A stretch of 64,000 bases of DNA from Chryseolinea soli (GCF_003589925.1 NZ_CP032382.1:3906001-3970000); one strand, 5' to 3'. Positions 25,415 through 34,456 are shown, numbered from the stretch's first letter. Notes: generated by a model not told the origin, from the sequence alone. Made by a program: numbers and translations.

Positions 25415-27637
25415 TCAAAAGTGAAACCCCACATTCACATACCCATACAATTTCTGCACCTGGTCGCTATACATAATGGTGAGTGTGATTGGCCCGATTC
25501 CCGAATCATAACCCGCCGTAAGGCTATACCCGCTCAAGAAATTGTGCGAATTGATCCCTTCCCACTTTCTTCCCGAAAAGTCATACACCCCGGCATTAGC
25601 CCGAGCAATCCCATAAATATTCTTGAATGCCGCATATTGAAAACCGAGAGACAAAGTCGCCACGCTATTGGAAGTCACCTGGAACTCATTTAATCCGGAG
25701 AAGACATACTGGTTGCGCACAAAATCGGTGATCCCGCCCACATTATAGAAATTGAGATAAGCGTCGTCGGAATGAATGTTAGCACCGGCATGCCATTGCG
25801 ACAAAAGGGTGACACGTGCCGACAAAGGCGTGTAGTTCTCGACCCTCATTTTGATCTGACCGTACCCAGCGAACGACAAGCTGTCGGTAGAGACCTCGAT
25901 GGTCCCGTTGGAGTAGTATCGATCGGACGGACGCTGATGATATACCCACCCAGCTTCGGTGTAGATGTTCCATCCCGAAGTAGTAAAGTTCTTTTTGTCC
26001 AGGGTGTTGAACTGATAGAACACATAGGTGTTCGCAAATTTATTGCCCGCCTTCACCGTAGCGTCGGCAGCGATCTTTGGCTTTAGATTGATATCCTGCA
26101 GCGACGTGCCCAGCCCGTACGTAGCATTGAATTTTATGTTGTGTTGGATATGCGCATCGAATTTTGTGAACGTCGTGCGATAGAGAAAGGAATTTTTAAA
26201 ATCCTGATAGACCGGAAATCCCATTCGTTCATGATAGAACGAAAGGATCAGGTTGTTGTTTTCCCTTTTGCCAAACGTTTGGTTCTGCTCCAAATACATC
26301 CGGAAGTTTTCGCTGATGTTGAATTTGGCCGTAGACTTGGACCGGTCGAACACGAGGTTCTTAGACTCGGCCGTGACAATGAGTGCCACGTCGCTGTAAG
26401 TATTGTAATGCAAAGCGGCCTTCAGGAAGGTGAGCGGGCTTTCAAGAACGTTGAACACGAGCACGGCATGCCCCGGTGTGGTTGGTTCCCAGCTATAGGT
26501 TATGCGCTTGTAGTTTCGCGAGCCATACACTTTCCGGATGGCCTCGGCCACGTCCACGCCGTTGTAAGCCTGTCCTTTTTCCAGGTTCAAGCGGTTGGTG
26601 AAGCCGGTGCGCGTGGTGCGCTTGAGGCCGTCGATGCGGATGTCGTCCAGGATGACATAGGTTGACTTGGGCAGGCGTTCTTTGGCAAATGCATAGTCGG
26701 GATACAACAGTTTGAGCGAGTCGGCCATTCTTTTGAAGATGGGATAGTATTTGTCACCGGTAACTTTGCCGATGTGGATCAGGCTGTCGCTGCTGCCAAA
26801 GCTGGCGGCGGAGTAGCCTTTCAACGGGGGCTCTATATACACGTCGCAGAGCTTCCGCTGATTTTCAAAATCGTCGGCGTCTTTATAGAACCCGATCTGG
26901 TACAACACATCGATGGCCGAGTTCAGGTCTTTGGCTTGCAGCAGACCCTGCGACAGGTTCACACCGATCACTTTGGTAGCACCCATTTCGACCACATCCT
27001 TCACCGGAAAATTCCGTACGAGTCCCCCATCGACCAGTTTGGTGTCCTTGTAATCCACGGCGGTAAACACGGAGGGGATGGCCATGCTGGCGCGGATGGC
27101 CGATACGAGTTCCCCTTGGTCGAGCACCACGGCCTTGCCCGTGCCTACGTCGGTGGCGACGCATTTAAAGGGGATGCTGAGTTTCGAAAAGTCCTTGACG
27201 TCATACACGGGCAACAACAATTCCTGGAACTTCAGCCAGATCTCCTGCCCTTCGATGATGCCCGAATATATTTTGATCTTACCCTTCTCCAGGGGCAGTT
27301 CCAGCGCATAATTCTCAACCTCATCCTTCTCGTCGATGTTCACGTTGCGCAGCGACGGTCTTCCTGAGAAGAGTGCGGCCCAATCGATGCTCCGCGCGAT
27401 GCGCTCGATTTCCTTCCCGGAATAGCCCGCGGCATACAACGACCCCATGATGCTGCCCATGCTGGTGCCCGTAACGTAATCGATCTTCAGTCCTGCGCTG
27501 TCGATGGCCTCTAATATCCCGATATGCGCCAGCCCCTTCGCCCCGCCACCACTTAGGGTAAGTCCCACGCGCGGTGGCTTTTGCGCCAGCATCGCGATGG
27601 CAGAGCAGCAAAAGAGCAGGATGAGAAAATATCGCAT
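25415..27637 (-). CDS. Patatin-like phospholipase with POTRA and outer-membrane barrel (PlpD type)
   Basis: A signal peptide (MRYFLILLFCCSAIAMLAQ) leads a patatin domain (residues ~20-310). GGGAKG forms the oxyanion hole, GTSMG holds the catalytic serine and LVDGGLVRNFPV the aspartate. Next comes a POTRA-like segment (VILDDIRIDGLKRTT through RKVYGSRNYKRITYSW). The last ~380 residues are beta-strand-rich, ending in the aromatic pattern YVNVGFHF typical of outer-membrane barrels. It should be an outer-membrane lipase that exposes or releases its own patatin domain, as in PlpD. The ATG at 27637 starts the signal peptide; a start at 27691 is possible. It converges with the DUF6728-like gene. Confidence 0.9.
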   Translation of the reverse strand: MRYFLILLFCCSAIAMLAQKPPRVGLTLSGGGAKGLAHIGILEAIDSAGLKIDYVTGTSMGSIMGSLYAAGYSGKEIERIARSIDWAALFSGRPSLRNVNIDEKDEVENYALELPLEKGKIKIYSGIIEGQEIWLKFQELLLPVYDVKDFSKLSIPFKCVATDVGTGKAVVLDQGELVSAIRASMAIPSVFTAVDYKDTKLVDGGLVRNFPVKDVVEMGATKVIGVNLSQGLLQAKDLNSAIDVLYQIGFYKDADDFENQRKLCDVYIEPPLKGYSAASFGSSDSLIHIGKVTGDKYYPIFKRMADSLKLLYPDYAFAKERLPKSTYVILDDIRIDGLKRTTRTGFTNRLNLEKGQAYNGVDVAEAIRKVYGSRNYKRITYSWEPTTPGHAVLVFNVLESPLTFLKAALHYNTYSDVALIVTAESKNLVFDRSKSTAKFNISENFRMYLEQNQTFGKRENNNLILSFYHERMGFPVYQDFKNSFLYRTTFTKFDAHIQHNIKFNATYGLGTSLQDINLKPKIAADATVKAGNKFANTYVFYQFNTLDKKNFTTSGWNIYTEAGWVYHQRPSDRYYSNGTIEVSTDSLSFAGYGQIKMRVENYTPLSARVTLLSQWHAGANIHSDDAYLNFYNVGGITDFVRNQYVFSGLNEFQVTSNSVATLSLGFQYAAFKNIYGIARANAGVYDFSGRKWEGINSHNFLSGYSLTAGYDSGIGPITLTIMYSDQVQKLYGYVNVGFHF

Positions 27638-27769
27638 ACGCAGGTGATCGAAAGGGTTCGTGAACGGATCAAGATAATATTTTTTACCCACTCCACCCCA
27701 GGCTTTCTGCCGATGTCTTTGGTGGGGGTTCCCTGCCTTTTAAACAACATCAACCTAAATCAAAATGTC

Positions 27770-27777
27770 TATCTTTA
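27770..27777 (+). promoter_or_regulatory. -7-like box (TATCTTTA) inside the longer hutI frame
   Basis: TATCTTTA differs from TAnnTTTG only in the last base. It lies between the two possible hutI start codons. If it is the promoter, transcription starts after the ATG at 27765 and the ATG at 27804 must be used. Confidence 0.35.
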
Positions 27778-27803
27778 CTCAAACGAAAAAAATAAGCGAA
27801 CCG

Positions 27804-29048
27804 ATGTCCTGGGACATTCTCATCACCAACATTAAAGGACTGGTCCAGGCCCGCGAACCCGGAACAGAAGTTGTTGCGGGCGATGCCATGGCAACCTTGC
27901 CCATACTTCCCCATGCCTACCTTGCCATCAAAGACGGTGTCATTGCCGACTATGGCAATATGGATACGCTTCTCGTCCACCACGCCCAGCACACGTTAGA
28001 CGCCTCGGGTCGTTTTGTTTTCCCCAGCTTCGTCGACTCGCACACTCACCTGGTGTTTGCTGCGCCGCGTGAAGAAGAGTTTGTCATGAAAATAAAAGGC
28101 GCGTCCTACGCCGACATTGCGGCCAAGGGCGGCGGCATTCTCAACTCTGCGCGCAAGTTGCAACAGATGTCGGAGGATGAATTGTTCGAACGCACCTATA
28201 AACGGGCCGGGGAGATCATGGCCACCGGAACCGGCGCCGTGGAAATTAAAAGTGGTTACGGCCTCACGGTGAAAGATGAATTGAAAATGCTGCGCGTGGC
28301 GCGTCGCATCGGAAGAGAGACACCACTCACTGTAAAGACCACCTTCCTTGGCGCACATGCCATTCCCAAAGAATACACCCACGAAGATTACGTGTCGCTG
28401 GTGATCCGCGAAATGATCCCCGCCGTGGCCGAAGAGAAACTGGCCGACTACATCGACGTGTTTTGCGAACAAGGTTTCTTCACGATGGACGAAACGGAAA
28501 TGATCGTGGAGGCCGGCAAGCGCGTGGGCATGCGTCCCCGCATTCACGCCAACCAATTGCACCGCTCCGGTGGTGTGCAGGTGGGTGTGAAGACACGGGC
28601 CATCAGTGTCGATCACCTGGAGAACATTGGCGATGAAGAGATCACCCTGTTGCAAAACAGCGGTGTGATGCCCACCGCGCTGCCTGGCGCAGCGTTCTTT
28701 CTGAACCTCCCATTCCCGCCGGCGCGTGCCATGCTGCAAGCGGGCCTGCCGTTGGCCATTGCCAGTGACTACAATCCGGGCAGCGCCCCGAGCGGAAACA
28801 TGCCGCTCATGATCGCGTTGGCCTGCATTCGCATGAAACTCACCCCGGAGGAAGCCATCAACGCCGCTACCATCAATACAGCGGCGGCCCTGGAACTTCA
28901 GCAAACACATGGCTCCATCACGCGAGGTAAGGTGGCCAATGTGTTTATCTCTAAACCTGTTCCGTCGGTGGCACATTTACCTTATGCTTTTGGAAGCCCG
29001 TTTGTGGACCAGGTGATTCTTCAGGGAAAAATGGTGACCGCGATCTGA
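27804..29048 (+). CDS. hutI: Imidazolonepropionase
   Basis: HutI opens the ring of 4-imidazolone-5-propanoate to N-formimino-glutamate, the third step of histidine breakdown. This amidohydrolase-superfamily enzyme has its metal-binding HxH in PSFVDSHTHLVFA. It also has REEEFVMKIKGASYADI and GGGILNSARKL (family signatures), GAHAIPKEY and HANQLHRSGGVQ with further ligands, and ASDYNPGSAPSGNMP with the aspartate. The length of ~414 residues is normal. SWDILITNIKGL begins the family, so the ATG at 27804 is preferred; 27765 is the alternative. No other hut genes are in the window. A hairpin terminator overlaps the stop codon. Confidence 0.93.
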   Translation: MSWDILITNIKGLVQAREPGTEVVAGDAMATLPILPHAYLAIKDGVIADYGNMDTLLVHHAQHTLDASGRFVFPSFVDSHTHLVFAAPREEEFVMKIKGASYADIAAKGGGILNSARKLQQMSEDELFERTYKRAGEIMATGTGAVEIKSGYGLTVKDELKMLRVARRIGRETPLTVKTTFLGAHAIPKEYTHEDYVSLVIREMIPAVAEEKLADYIDVFCEQGFFTMDETEMIVEAGKRVGMRPRIHANQLHRSGGVQVGVKTRAISVDHLENIGDEEITLLQNSGVMPTALPGAAFFLNLPFPPARAMLQAGLPLAIASDYNPGSAPSGNMPLMIALACIRMKLTPEEAINAATINTAAALELQQTHGSITRGKVANVFISKPVPSVAHLPYAFGSPFVDQVILQGKMVTAI

Positions 29049-29059
29049 TCGCGGTTTTT
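29037..29059 (+). terminator. Intrinsic terminator overlapping the hutI stop codon
   Basis: ACCGCGATC pairs with GATCGCGGT around a very short loop, followed by TTTTTC. The stem includes the stop codon of hutI. Confidence 0.8.
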
Positions 29060-29086
29060 CAAATCAGGATGATCATCGCGTGAGCA

Positions 29087-30202
29087 CTATGCCTTCTCCT
29101 CGTTCATGGGGATTTCGAACGTATAAAAATACTTCCGCCACAGGTAAAGTCCACCGGCAATGTTGATGGAGGCCAGCACCAAAAAAGGGATTTTGAAAAG
29201 GATCAAAACAACCAGCCCGATACACGTAAAAAAAACGATGGCGTGCAGCTGTTCCGGCCCGTAGGTATGTCTGAATAGCCAGCCATAAAGAAAGAGCGCG
29301 ATGCTCCACCCAAACAGCAAGGCTCCCACCAAGTCAACCCAGGAAACCGCGGTGGTGAAGTGGCTGATCAGCAGCCCGGCTTCCGGCAGGGTTAGGATGG
29401 CCAGCGTGATCATGAAATAGAGAAAACGCCGTGCAAAGGGAATGGGCAGATTTCGATTGATGTCGAAGTGATGATTGTCAAACCGGTGCATTTCCCAAAT
29501 TATGTTCACGTTGGCCGCGAAGGCAAAGACAACCCCCATGCCTAGCAGACGAGCATCGTAGGTATCGGTTTTGTATACCTGGGCAACGCCAAAGAGCAGC
29601 AACCCGCCCGCGAGCTTTGTGCCGATAGCCATCCAGGGAGCGCGACGCACAATCCATTCCGGGAAGAAGAGGGGGTAGGGTTTGGTGAAACGTTCATGGA
29701 TCCATTGCGCCAGCGCGGAGAGCTTTTGTTCGCGATGTCCTTTCAATAAAACGAAGAACAAATCGGTTACCGCCAGGCATACGAGCACGACACAAGCCAG
29801 GGGAATCAAGAACAACGTGAGATACAAACCGTGTTTTGCAGCAGTGGCAATCAGGAAGCATGCGTATAAAAAGATGGGAAGCAATTGCACCAACAACGCT
29901 TTTGTCAGCGCCGTCAACTGTGATCTTACCGGTAGCGTAGAAACATAATAAAGGAACTCATTCTCTCCTCGCTTCAACATGGCGCGATTGAAACGTGTCA
30001 CTTTAAAGCTGTAGGCCGTCCACATGCCGATAGGGATCAATAACAGGATGGGTGAGCTCACCAAAAGCTCTGCCAGGATGATATGGTCTATCGACCGCAT
30101 GAATCCACCAGCCAACCCCACGACCACCAGGAAGAACGTGGCATTGGCGAGATAGAATTCCTTCACCAGGACTTTATTCAATATGGTCGTGACGGCGTTC
30201 AC
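29087..30202 (-). CDS. Multi-spanning membrane protein, permease partner of an ABC ATPase
   Basis: The 371-residue product has roughly ten hydrophobic segments spread through its length and no large soluble domain. It matches no family I can name firmly. Its start codon overlaps the stop of the upstream ATPase gene by 4 bases, so it is probably the membrane subunit of that transporter. KVTRFNRAMLKRGENEFLYY, after the second helix pair, could be the coupling loop. Direction of transport and substrate are unknown. Its C-terminus is charged (MNEEKA). Confidence 0.75.
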   Translation of the reverse strand: MNAVTTILNKVLVKEFYLANATFFLVVVGLAGGFMRSIDHIILAELLVSSPILLLIPIGMWTAYSFKVTRFNRAMLKRGENEFLYYVSTLPVRSQLTALTKALLVQLLPIFLYACFLIATAAKHGLYLTLFLIPLACVVLVCLAVTDLFFVLLKGHREQKLSALAQWIHERFTKPYPLFFPEWIVRRAPWMAIGTKLAGGLLLFGVAQVYKTDTYDARLLGMGVVFAFAANVNIIWEMHRFDNHHFDINRNLPIPFARRFLYFMITLAILTLPEAGLLISHFTTAVSWVDLVGALLFGWSIALFLYGWLFRHTYGPEQLHAIVFFTCIGLVVLILFKIPFLVLASINIAGGLYLWRKYFYTFEIPMNEEKA

Positions 30203-30831
30203 CCCGGGTGAATAGTTTTGTCGCGGATGGTGAATATTCCTTTTAGCAGCAGTTGTGTGTCTTCCAGTAATTGATGCGATGACAACAGAAATATGACATC
30301 CTGTTTTTCGTTGTATTGTTGGATGAGCGCAAACAAGATCCGGCGTGCCGTTTCATCCAGCGTGATGAGGGGTTCATCGAGGATGATCACTTTTGGTGCG
30401 CCCAGGAATGCCAACGTGAGCGATACCTTCTTCAACATACCGCTGGAACAGGCGCCACAGGGTTTATCAAAAAACTGGTCGATGCCAAAATGAGCCGACA
30501 ACCGGTCTTGCTGTTCGCGGCTGGCGCCTTTTGCCTGACCGATAAAGCGCACCAATTCTTTGGGTGTGAGAAAGTCGGGATACAACGGTTCGGCTTCGCT
30601 GTAGTTCACCAGGCGGCGGTAGGCGAGGGGTGTATCTTTTAGCGAGATGTTGTCGTTGAAGGTCACTTGACCCTCGCAGGGGAGCAAGCCGGTGAGCGAA
30701 CGGAACAGGGTGGTTTTCCCCGAACCGTTTTCCCCCTTGATCCAGTAGATGCCGGGTTCCAACTGCAGGCTTGGGATGGTCAGCGCGAGCGCATCGCCGT
30801 AGTGCTTCGAAAAATTTTGGAGCGTCAGCAT
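30199..30831 (-). CDS. ABC transporter ATP-binding protein with atypical signature motif
   Basis: This cytosolic nucleotide-binding subunit has 210 residues. Walker A is GENGSGKTT, Walker B is VIILDEPL and the switch histidine lies in LLSSHQ. The ABC signature, usually LSGGQ, reads CSSGMLKK: serine and glycine are kept while leucine and the second glycine/glutamine are not. The Q-loop region is NYSEAEPLYPD. It overlaps the downstream membrane protein gene by 4 bases and so forms a two-gene transporter unit. The start at 30831 gives the usual strand-1 sequence LTLQNFSKHYGD. Confidence 0.9.
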   Translation of the reverse strand: MLTLQNFSKHYGDALALTIPSLQLEPGIYWIKGENGSGKTTLFRSLTGLLPCEGQVTFNDNISLKDTPLAYRRLVNYSEAEPLYPDFLTPKELVRFIGQAKGASREQQDRLSAHFGIDQFFDKPCGACSSGMLKKVSLTLAFLGAPKVIILDEPLITLDETARRILFALIQQYNEKQDVIFLLSSHQLLEDTQLLLKGIFTIRDKTIHPG

Positions 30832-30953
30832 AAGAAGTTGAAACGTGAAGCCTCCCCGAAACGATGAGCCATAGGGTGGCGATGGGGTGACGAGCAGCCG
30901 GTGATGGGGTGAATTTTCAAATCGTCTTAATTCAGTATTAAACTTACAATATA

Positions 30954-30984
30954 TTTGATTACCGCGGCCACTCTTCTATTTTTG
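30954..30984 (+). promoter_or_regulatory. Full Bacteroidota-type promoter for apt
   Basis: TTTG at 30954..30957, a 19-base spacer, then TATTTTTG at 30977..30984 match the -33/-7 consensus at every fixed position. The ATG of apt is 23 bases downstream of the -7 box. This is the best promoter match seen in the window. Confidence 0.75.
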
Positions 30985-31007
30985 GCCGAGCCATTCCCCT
31001 TAACCGT

Positions 31008-31541
31008 ATGCAGCTTTCCGAAAAGATCAAAAATTCCATTCGCGACATCCAGGATTATCCCAAGCCGGGCGTGTTGTTCAGGGACATTACACCACTGCTG
31101 GCCAACCCGGTGTTGGTGAGGGAAATGGTGCAGCAGCTCATCAAGGATTATGCGGGCCAGAAGATCGATGCCATTGCTTCCACGGAGGCGCGGGGTTTTA
31201 TTTTCGGGTCGGTTCTCGCCTATGAGTTGGGTTGCCCGTTTATACCGGTCCGTAAAAGCGGTAAGCTTCCCTACAAAACCCGGTCGCAAAGCTACGCGCT
31301 TGAATATGGCACGGCCAGCATCGAAATGCACACCGACGCGATACAGCCCGGCTGGCGCGTGCTGGTGCACGACGACCTGTTGGCCACGGGCGGCACCGCC
31401 GGCGCAACGGCCGACCTTGTTCAAGCCTTGGGCGGCGTGGTGGTGGGATTCTCTTTTATCATTAACCTCAGCTTTCTGCCGGGAGAAAAAAATTTAAAGG
31501 AGCGTTTTGGCCTGCCGCCACATTATTTGGCCAGCTATTAA
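31008..31541 (+). CDS. apt: Adenine phosphoribosyltransferase
   Basis: APT joins adenine to PRPP to make AMP in purine salvage, in the cytoplasm. The product is 177 residues, the normal length. IRDIQDYPKPGVLFRDITPL opens the family, ASTEARGFIFG and PFIPVRKSGKLPYKT follow, and VLVHDDLLATGGTAGA is the PRPP-binding loop. It is preceded by a strong promoter and followed after 32 bases by the Lon-domain gene, which may share its transcript. Confidence 0.95.
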   Translation: MQLSEKIKNSIRDIQDYPKPGVLFRDITPLLANPVLVREMVQQLIKDYAGQKIDAIASTEARGFIFGSVLAYELGCPFIPVRKSGKLPYKTRSQSYALEYGTASIEMHTDAIQPGWRVLVHDDLLATGGTAGATADLVQALGGVVVGFSFIINLSFLPGEKNLKERFGLPPHYLASY

Positions 31542-31573
31542 CCATCCGGCAATCAATCCTGTTAAAGCATAGT

Positions 31574-32161
31574 ATGTCCGAAGTTGCACACATCCCCGTG
31601 TTTCCCCTGTCGATCTTGCCGTTGCCGGGAGAACTGGTGCCTCTCCATATTTTCGAGCCCCGGTACCGGCAGCTTTTGCACGACGCGGAGGTGAACGACG
31701 TCTCTTTCGGCATTTATTTCAGCCACGAAAGCAACGAACAAAAGATCGGGTCGCTCATGAAGCTGGAAAGCATCATCAAGCGATATCCGGGTGGCGAAAC
31801 GGACATCATTGTGCGGTGCGAGGATATTTTTAGCCTCGACATGCTGCTGCGAACCTATAAAACCAAGCTGTATCCCGGTGGCCATGTCCGGTTTTGGAAC
31901 GTGGAGGTAAACGCATTCCCCGATCACGAGCTCTACGACCTTTTTCTTCACTATTTAAAGCTGCGAAACATCACCCAGCACTTTAATGTTTTCAATCTTT
32001 TCCAGGTGGCTAATGAATTGAACCTGGATTTGGGTGACCGCTATAAATTTCTGACCACCCCCGAAGACCGCCGGGAGGCTTTTTTGTTGAACCGGATGAA
32101 ATTCCAGGTGCACATCCTCGAGCAGGAGGAGCGGAGCAAGGATAATTTTCATCTAAATTAA
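31574..32161 (+). CDS. Lon-protease N-terminal (substrate-binding) domain protein
   Basis: This stand-alone Lon N-terminal domain has 195 residues with no ATPase or protease part. The fold begins with IPVFPLSILPLPGELVPLHIFEPRYRQLL, the family's most typical stretch, and continues FGIYFSHES. The C-terminal helices include FNVFNLFQVANELNLD. Such proteins may bind unfolded or hydrophobic substrates. It sits 32 bases after apt on the same strand. Confidence 0.88.
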   Translation: MSEVAHIPVFPLSILPLPGELVPLHIFEPRYRQLLHDAEVNDVSFGIYFSHESNEQKIGSLMKLESIIKRYPGGETDIIVRCEDIFSLDMLLRTYKTKLYPGGHVRFWNVEVNAFPDHELYDLFLHYLKLRNITQHFNVFNLFQVANELNLDLGDRYKFLTTPEDRREAFLLNRMKFQVHILEQEERSKDNFHLN

Positions 32162-32403
32162 ATATACCCGCTTCTGCGAAACCCTATTCGCATAAAATCG
32201 TTACGTGAAGATTTATTGATTTTTTTGTATCCACTTTCCTTTCCGTCCGTTTGATGCGCCTTTGTAAAAAACACGTGCTATAGCCATGCCGTTGGTGTCA
32301 CATTTTTGTTTCATGAACGGGATGTTAACAAAAATTAACGTTTGCGCTGCAACATTCAATCGAAACCAGACGTCTTAGGTACATATATCAAAACAAAATC
32401 CTT

Positions 32404-32988
32404 ATGAAAAAAACAGTATCTCTTTTAGCTGTGCTGATGGTGATGAGCACGTTGACTTTTGCGCGAAGACTCGATACGCCTGCTGCAGCTGCAGCATCCG
32501 GCATGGCGGTAATGAAGACCGGTTCTATCTTTAAGGTCTATTATAAAGGACCCAAAGAAAATACAGTAAAGGTGACCATCCTGAATAGCGACAAAGAGAT
32601 TATATATAAAGAGACCGTGAAAAATACCTCAGGTTTTGCACGTCCCTATAATTTCACGAATCTCCCCGAAGGCGACTATACGATCGAAGTGAACGATGAA
32701 GCAGGCACACGCATCGAAAAAGTGAGCTATCACACCAGCACCGTTCAAAAGCTGGCGCATTTGTCGCGCCTCAATGGCGATTCGGAGCGCTTTATCCTCA
32801 CGGTGTCTAATAAAGACTCCGAAAATCTGCAGATCAAGATCTACGCAGAAGATCAAACCCTGATTTATTCCGGCAACGAAAGGATCAAAGGCGACTTTGC
32901 CAAGATCTACAACCTGGAAAAGATCACCGGCAAAGTTTCATTCGAGATCAGCGATGACAAAGGTGTAACGAAGACGCTACGCTACTAA
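32404..32988 (+). CDS. Secreted beta-sandwich protein, first of two tandem paralogues
   Basis: The 194-residue product has a signal peptide (MKKTVSLLAVLMVMSTLTFA). The mature part is two related all-beta units. The first runs from FKVYYKGPKENTVKVTILN to LPEGDYTIEVNDEAG. The second runs from FILTVSNKDSENLQIKIY to GKVSFEISDDKG and ends KTLRY. The pattern resembles the small Ig-like/secretion-tail folds found in Bacteroidota. It is clearly related to the next gene at 33317..33895 (matching GFARPYNF/GFIRPLNF, LPEGDYTIEV/LPFGEYTVEV, GDFAKIY/GDFAQLY), so the pair arose by duplication. A strong terminator follows. The function is unknown. Confidence 0.82.
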   Translation: MKKTVSLLAVLMVMSTLTFARRLDTPAAAAASGMAVMKTGSIFKVYYKGPKENTVKVTILNSDKEIIYKETVKNTSGFARPYNFTNLPEGDYTIEVNDEAGTRIEKVSYHTSTVQKLAHLSRLNGDSERFILTVSNKDSENLQIKIYAEDQTLIYSGNERIKGDFAKIYNLEKITGKVSFEISDDKGVTKTLRY

Positions 32989-33034
32989 TAAGGATATAAT
33001 ATTTTGTGATGCGCCCGGAGCGCAGAAGAAAATA

Positions 33035-33068
33035 CAAAAAGCAACCCATCACCCGGGTTGCTTTTTTG
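33035..33068 (+). terminator. Intrinsic terminator
   Basis: CAAAAAGCAACCC pairs with GGGTTGCTTTTTTG around a seven-base loop, with a T run after the stem. It follows the first of the two tandem secreted-protein genes and separates it from the second. Confidence 0.85.
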
Positions 33069-33256
33069 TTTGTTTAGGGGTGGGGTTAGGGCTGGTTTAG
33101 GGTGGAATTGGCCCCTACTGCAAACGTTGTCTTAATTTTTTTTTTGCCGATTGCGTTTGCGGACACTTTCGACAGGAGGTTTTGGGTGATTCCCCCATAA
33201 TTTTTTCCGCAAACGTTGTTTCAGGTTTTAAAACAGGTTTCCTTACAACTTCCGGC

Positions 33257-33284
33257 TTTGTTGCGCAACCTCCCGTTACATTTG
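33257..33284 (+). promoter_or_regulatory. Promoter for the second tandem secreted-protein gene
   Basis: TTTG at 33257..33260, 16 bases, then TACATTTG at 33277..33284, which is an exact -7 box. The ATG at 33317 is 33 bases downstream, leaving a short A-rich leader. Confidence 0.6.
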
Positions 33285-33316
33285 TATCACAAAACAAAAA
33301 CAAACAAACACGAATT

Positions 33317-33895
33317 ATGAAAACAAAGTCTCTTTACCTCGCAGCACTTATCGTTATCAGTGCAGCTGTAGCCGCGGTCGGAAAAGATGAACCCCGTAGT
33401 GCTGGCGTCGCCATCGTACCTGTTAAAGGATCTGAAGTATTCAAGCTGATCTATAAATCTGAAACAGCAAGCAAAGTAAAACTCAACATCTACAATGCTG
33501 CTTCGAAAGTGATCTTCACCGAAACCCTGAGCAACGCAGAAGGATTTATCCGTCCCCTGAATTTCTCTGGCCTGCCTTTCGGCGAATATACTGTAGAAGT
33601 AATCGACGCTGCTGGCAAGAAAACTGAGAAGATCAACTTCCAACCTGCAAAAGCAACCAGCACGATCCACGTATCGAAGCTTGCCAACGAAGAAGGTAAA
33701 TTCCTCCTGGCCGTTTCTAAGACTGCTGGTTCTGAAGTGAACGTGAAGATCTATGACGAAGCCAACAACCTGGTGCACAGCGAAAGCAGAACCGTAACCG
33801 GTGACTTCGCTCAACTGTATACCATCAAAGCTTCTGGTTCTTATACGTTCGAAGTATCGGACAACGCCGGTAACACAAAGACCGTACGTTTCTAA
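33317..33895 (+). CDS. Secreted beta-sandwich protein, second of two tandem paralogues
   Basis: This protein of about 192 residues has a signal peptide (MKTKSLYLAALIVISAAVAAVG). It has the same two-unit all-beta build as the gene before it: FKLIYKSETASKVKLNIYN to LPFGEYTVEVIDAAGKK, then FLLAVSKTAGSEVNVKIYDE to SYTFEVSDNAGNTKTVRF. The longer frame from 33182 is rejected because the promoter lies inside it. The gene has its own promoter and terminator, so the two copies are regulated separately. I cannot assign a function; both could be structural or surface proteins. Confidence 0.83.
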   Translation: MKTKSLYLAALIVISAAVAAVGKDEPRSAGVAIVPVKGSEVFKLIYKSETASKVKLNIYNAASKVIFTETLSNAEGFIRPLNFSGLPFGEYTVEVIDAAGKKTEKINFQPAKATSTIHVSKLANEEGKFLLAVSKTAGSEVNVKIYDEANNLVHSESRTVTGDFAQLYTIKASGSYTFEVSDNAGNTKTVRF

Positions 33896-33914
33896 GACCT
33901 CAGGTTCTCGAGAA

Positions 33915-33950
33915 ACAAAAAGCCTTCGCGTGCGCGCGACGGCTTTTTGT
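33915..33950 (+). terminator. Intrinsic terminator
   Basis: ACAAAAAGCC pairs with GGCTTTTTGT; the loop itself is GC-rich and self-complementary (CGCGTGCGCGCG). It follows the second tandem secreted-protein gene. Confidence 0.85.
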
Positions 33951-33994
33951 CGTTTATGGGGTGACGTAAAAAATGGAATAGGCGTGAAATGACC

Positions 33995-34002
33995 TACATT
34001 TG
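33995..34002 (+). promoter_or_regulatory. -7 box (TACATTTG) for the truncated haemoglobin gene
   Basis: This exact TAnnTTTG match lies 24 bases upstream of the ATG at 34027. No clear -33 TTTG is seen. It overlaps the GTG/TTG-type starts of the longer frame and so argues for the shorter protein. Confidence 0.5.
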
Positions 34003-34026
34003 TTCCTGTTAAGATCTTTAAAAGAA

Positions 34027-34389
34027 ATGTCTATGAAGCCTGATCTGAGTTCGCGAGCGCAAGTAGAGAAGCTGATCAGCGCCTTTTACGCGCGGGTTTC
34101 GGAGGATGCCTTGCTGGGGCCTGTATTTAGACATGTTGACTGGCCGCACCATTTACCCATCATGGTCAACTTCTGGTCGTCCATGTTGCTGGGCGATCAA
34201 TCGTATCGCGGCAACCCCTTTCAAAAACACATTCACCTGCCCATCGGCCGGGAGCACTTTGATCAATGGCTCCATCTTTTTTACACCACCCTCAATGAGC
34301 ACTTTTCCGGCCCCATAGCCGAAGAAGCCAAGACACGGGCCGCCAGCATTGCCACCCTTTTCCAACACCGTTTGGGGCTTACCGCCTAA
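34027..34389 (+). CDS. Group III truncated haemoglobin
   Basis: This globin of about 120 residues likely binds oxygen or nitric oxide in the cytoplasm. LISAFYARVSEDALLGPVF opens the fold. HVDWPHHLPIMVNFWSSMLL is typical of group III. HLPIGREHFDQWLHLFYTTL contains the proximal haem histidine. AEEAKTRAASIATLF ends the fold. The frame reaches back to 34000, but a -7 promoter box there makes 34027 (or the ATG at 34033) the better start. It is a single-gene unit between a terminator and the SMP-30-like gene. Confidence 0.88.
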   Translation: MSMKPDLSSRAQVEKLISAFYARVSEDALLGPVFRHVDWPHHLPIMVNFWSSMLLGDQSYRGNPFQKHIHLPIGREHFDQWLHLFYTTLNEHFSGPIAEEAKTRAASIATLFQHRLGLTA

Positions 34390-34456
34390 CCCAAACCGGT
34401 TTCATTATTTGAAGGACCTGCCGTATCTTTAACGTTCTCAAAAAAAGAACGAACCG

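Noticed and set aside
27996..28976. 326-codon open frame on the minus strand
   Set aside because: Antisense to hutI; His-rich shadow.
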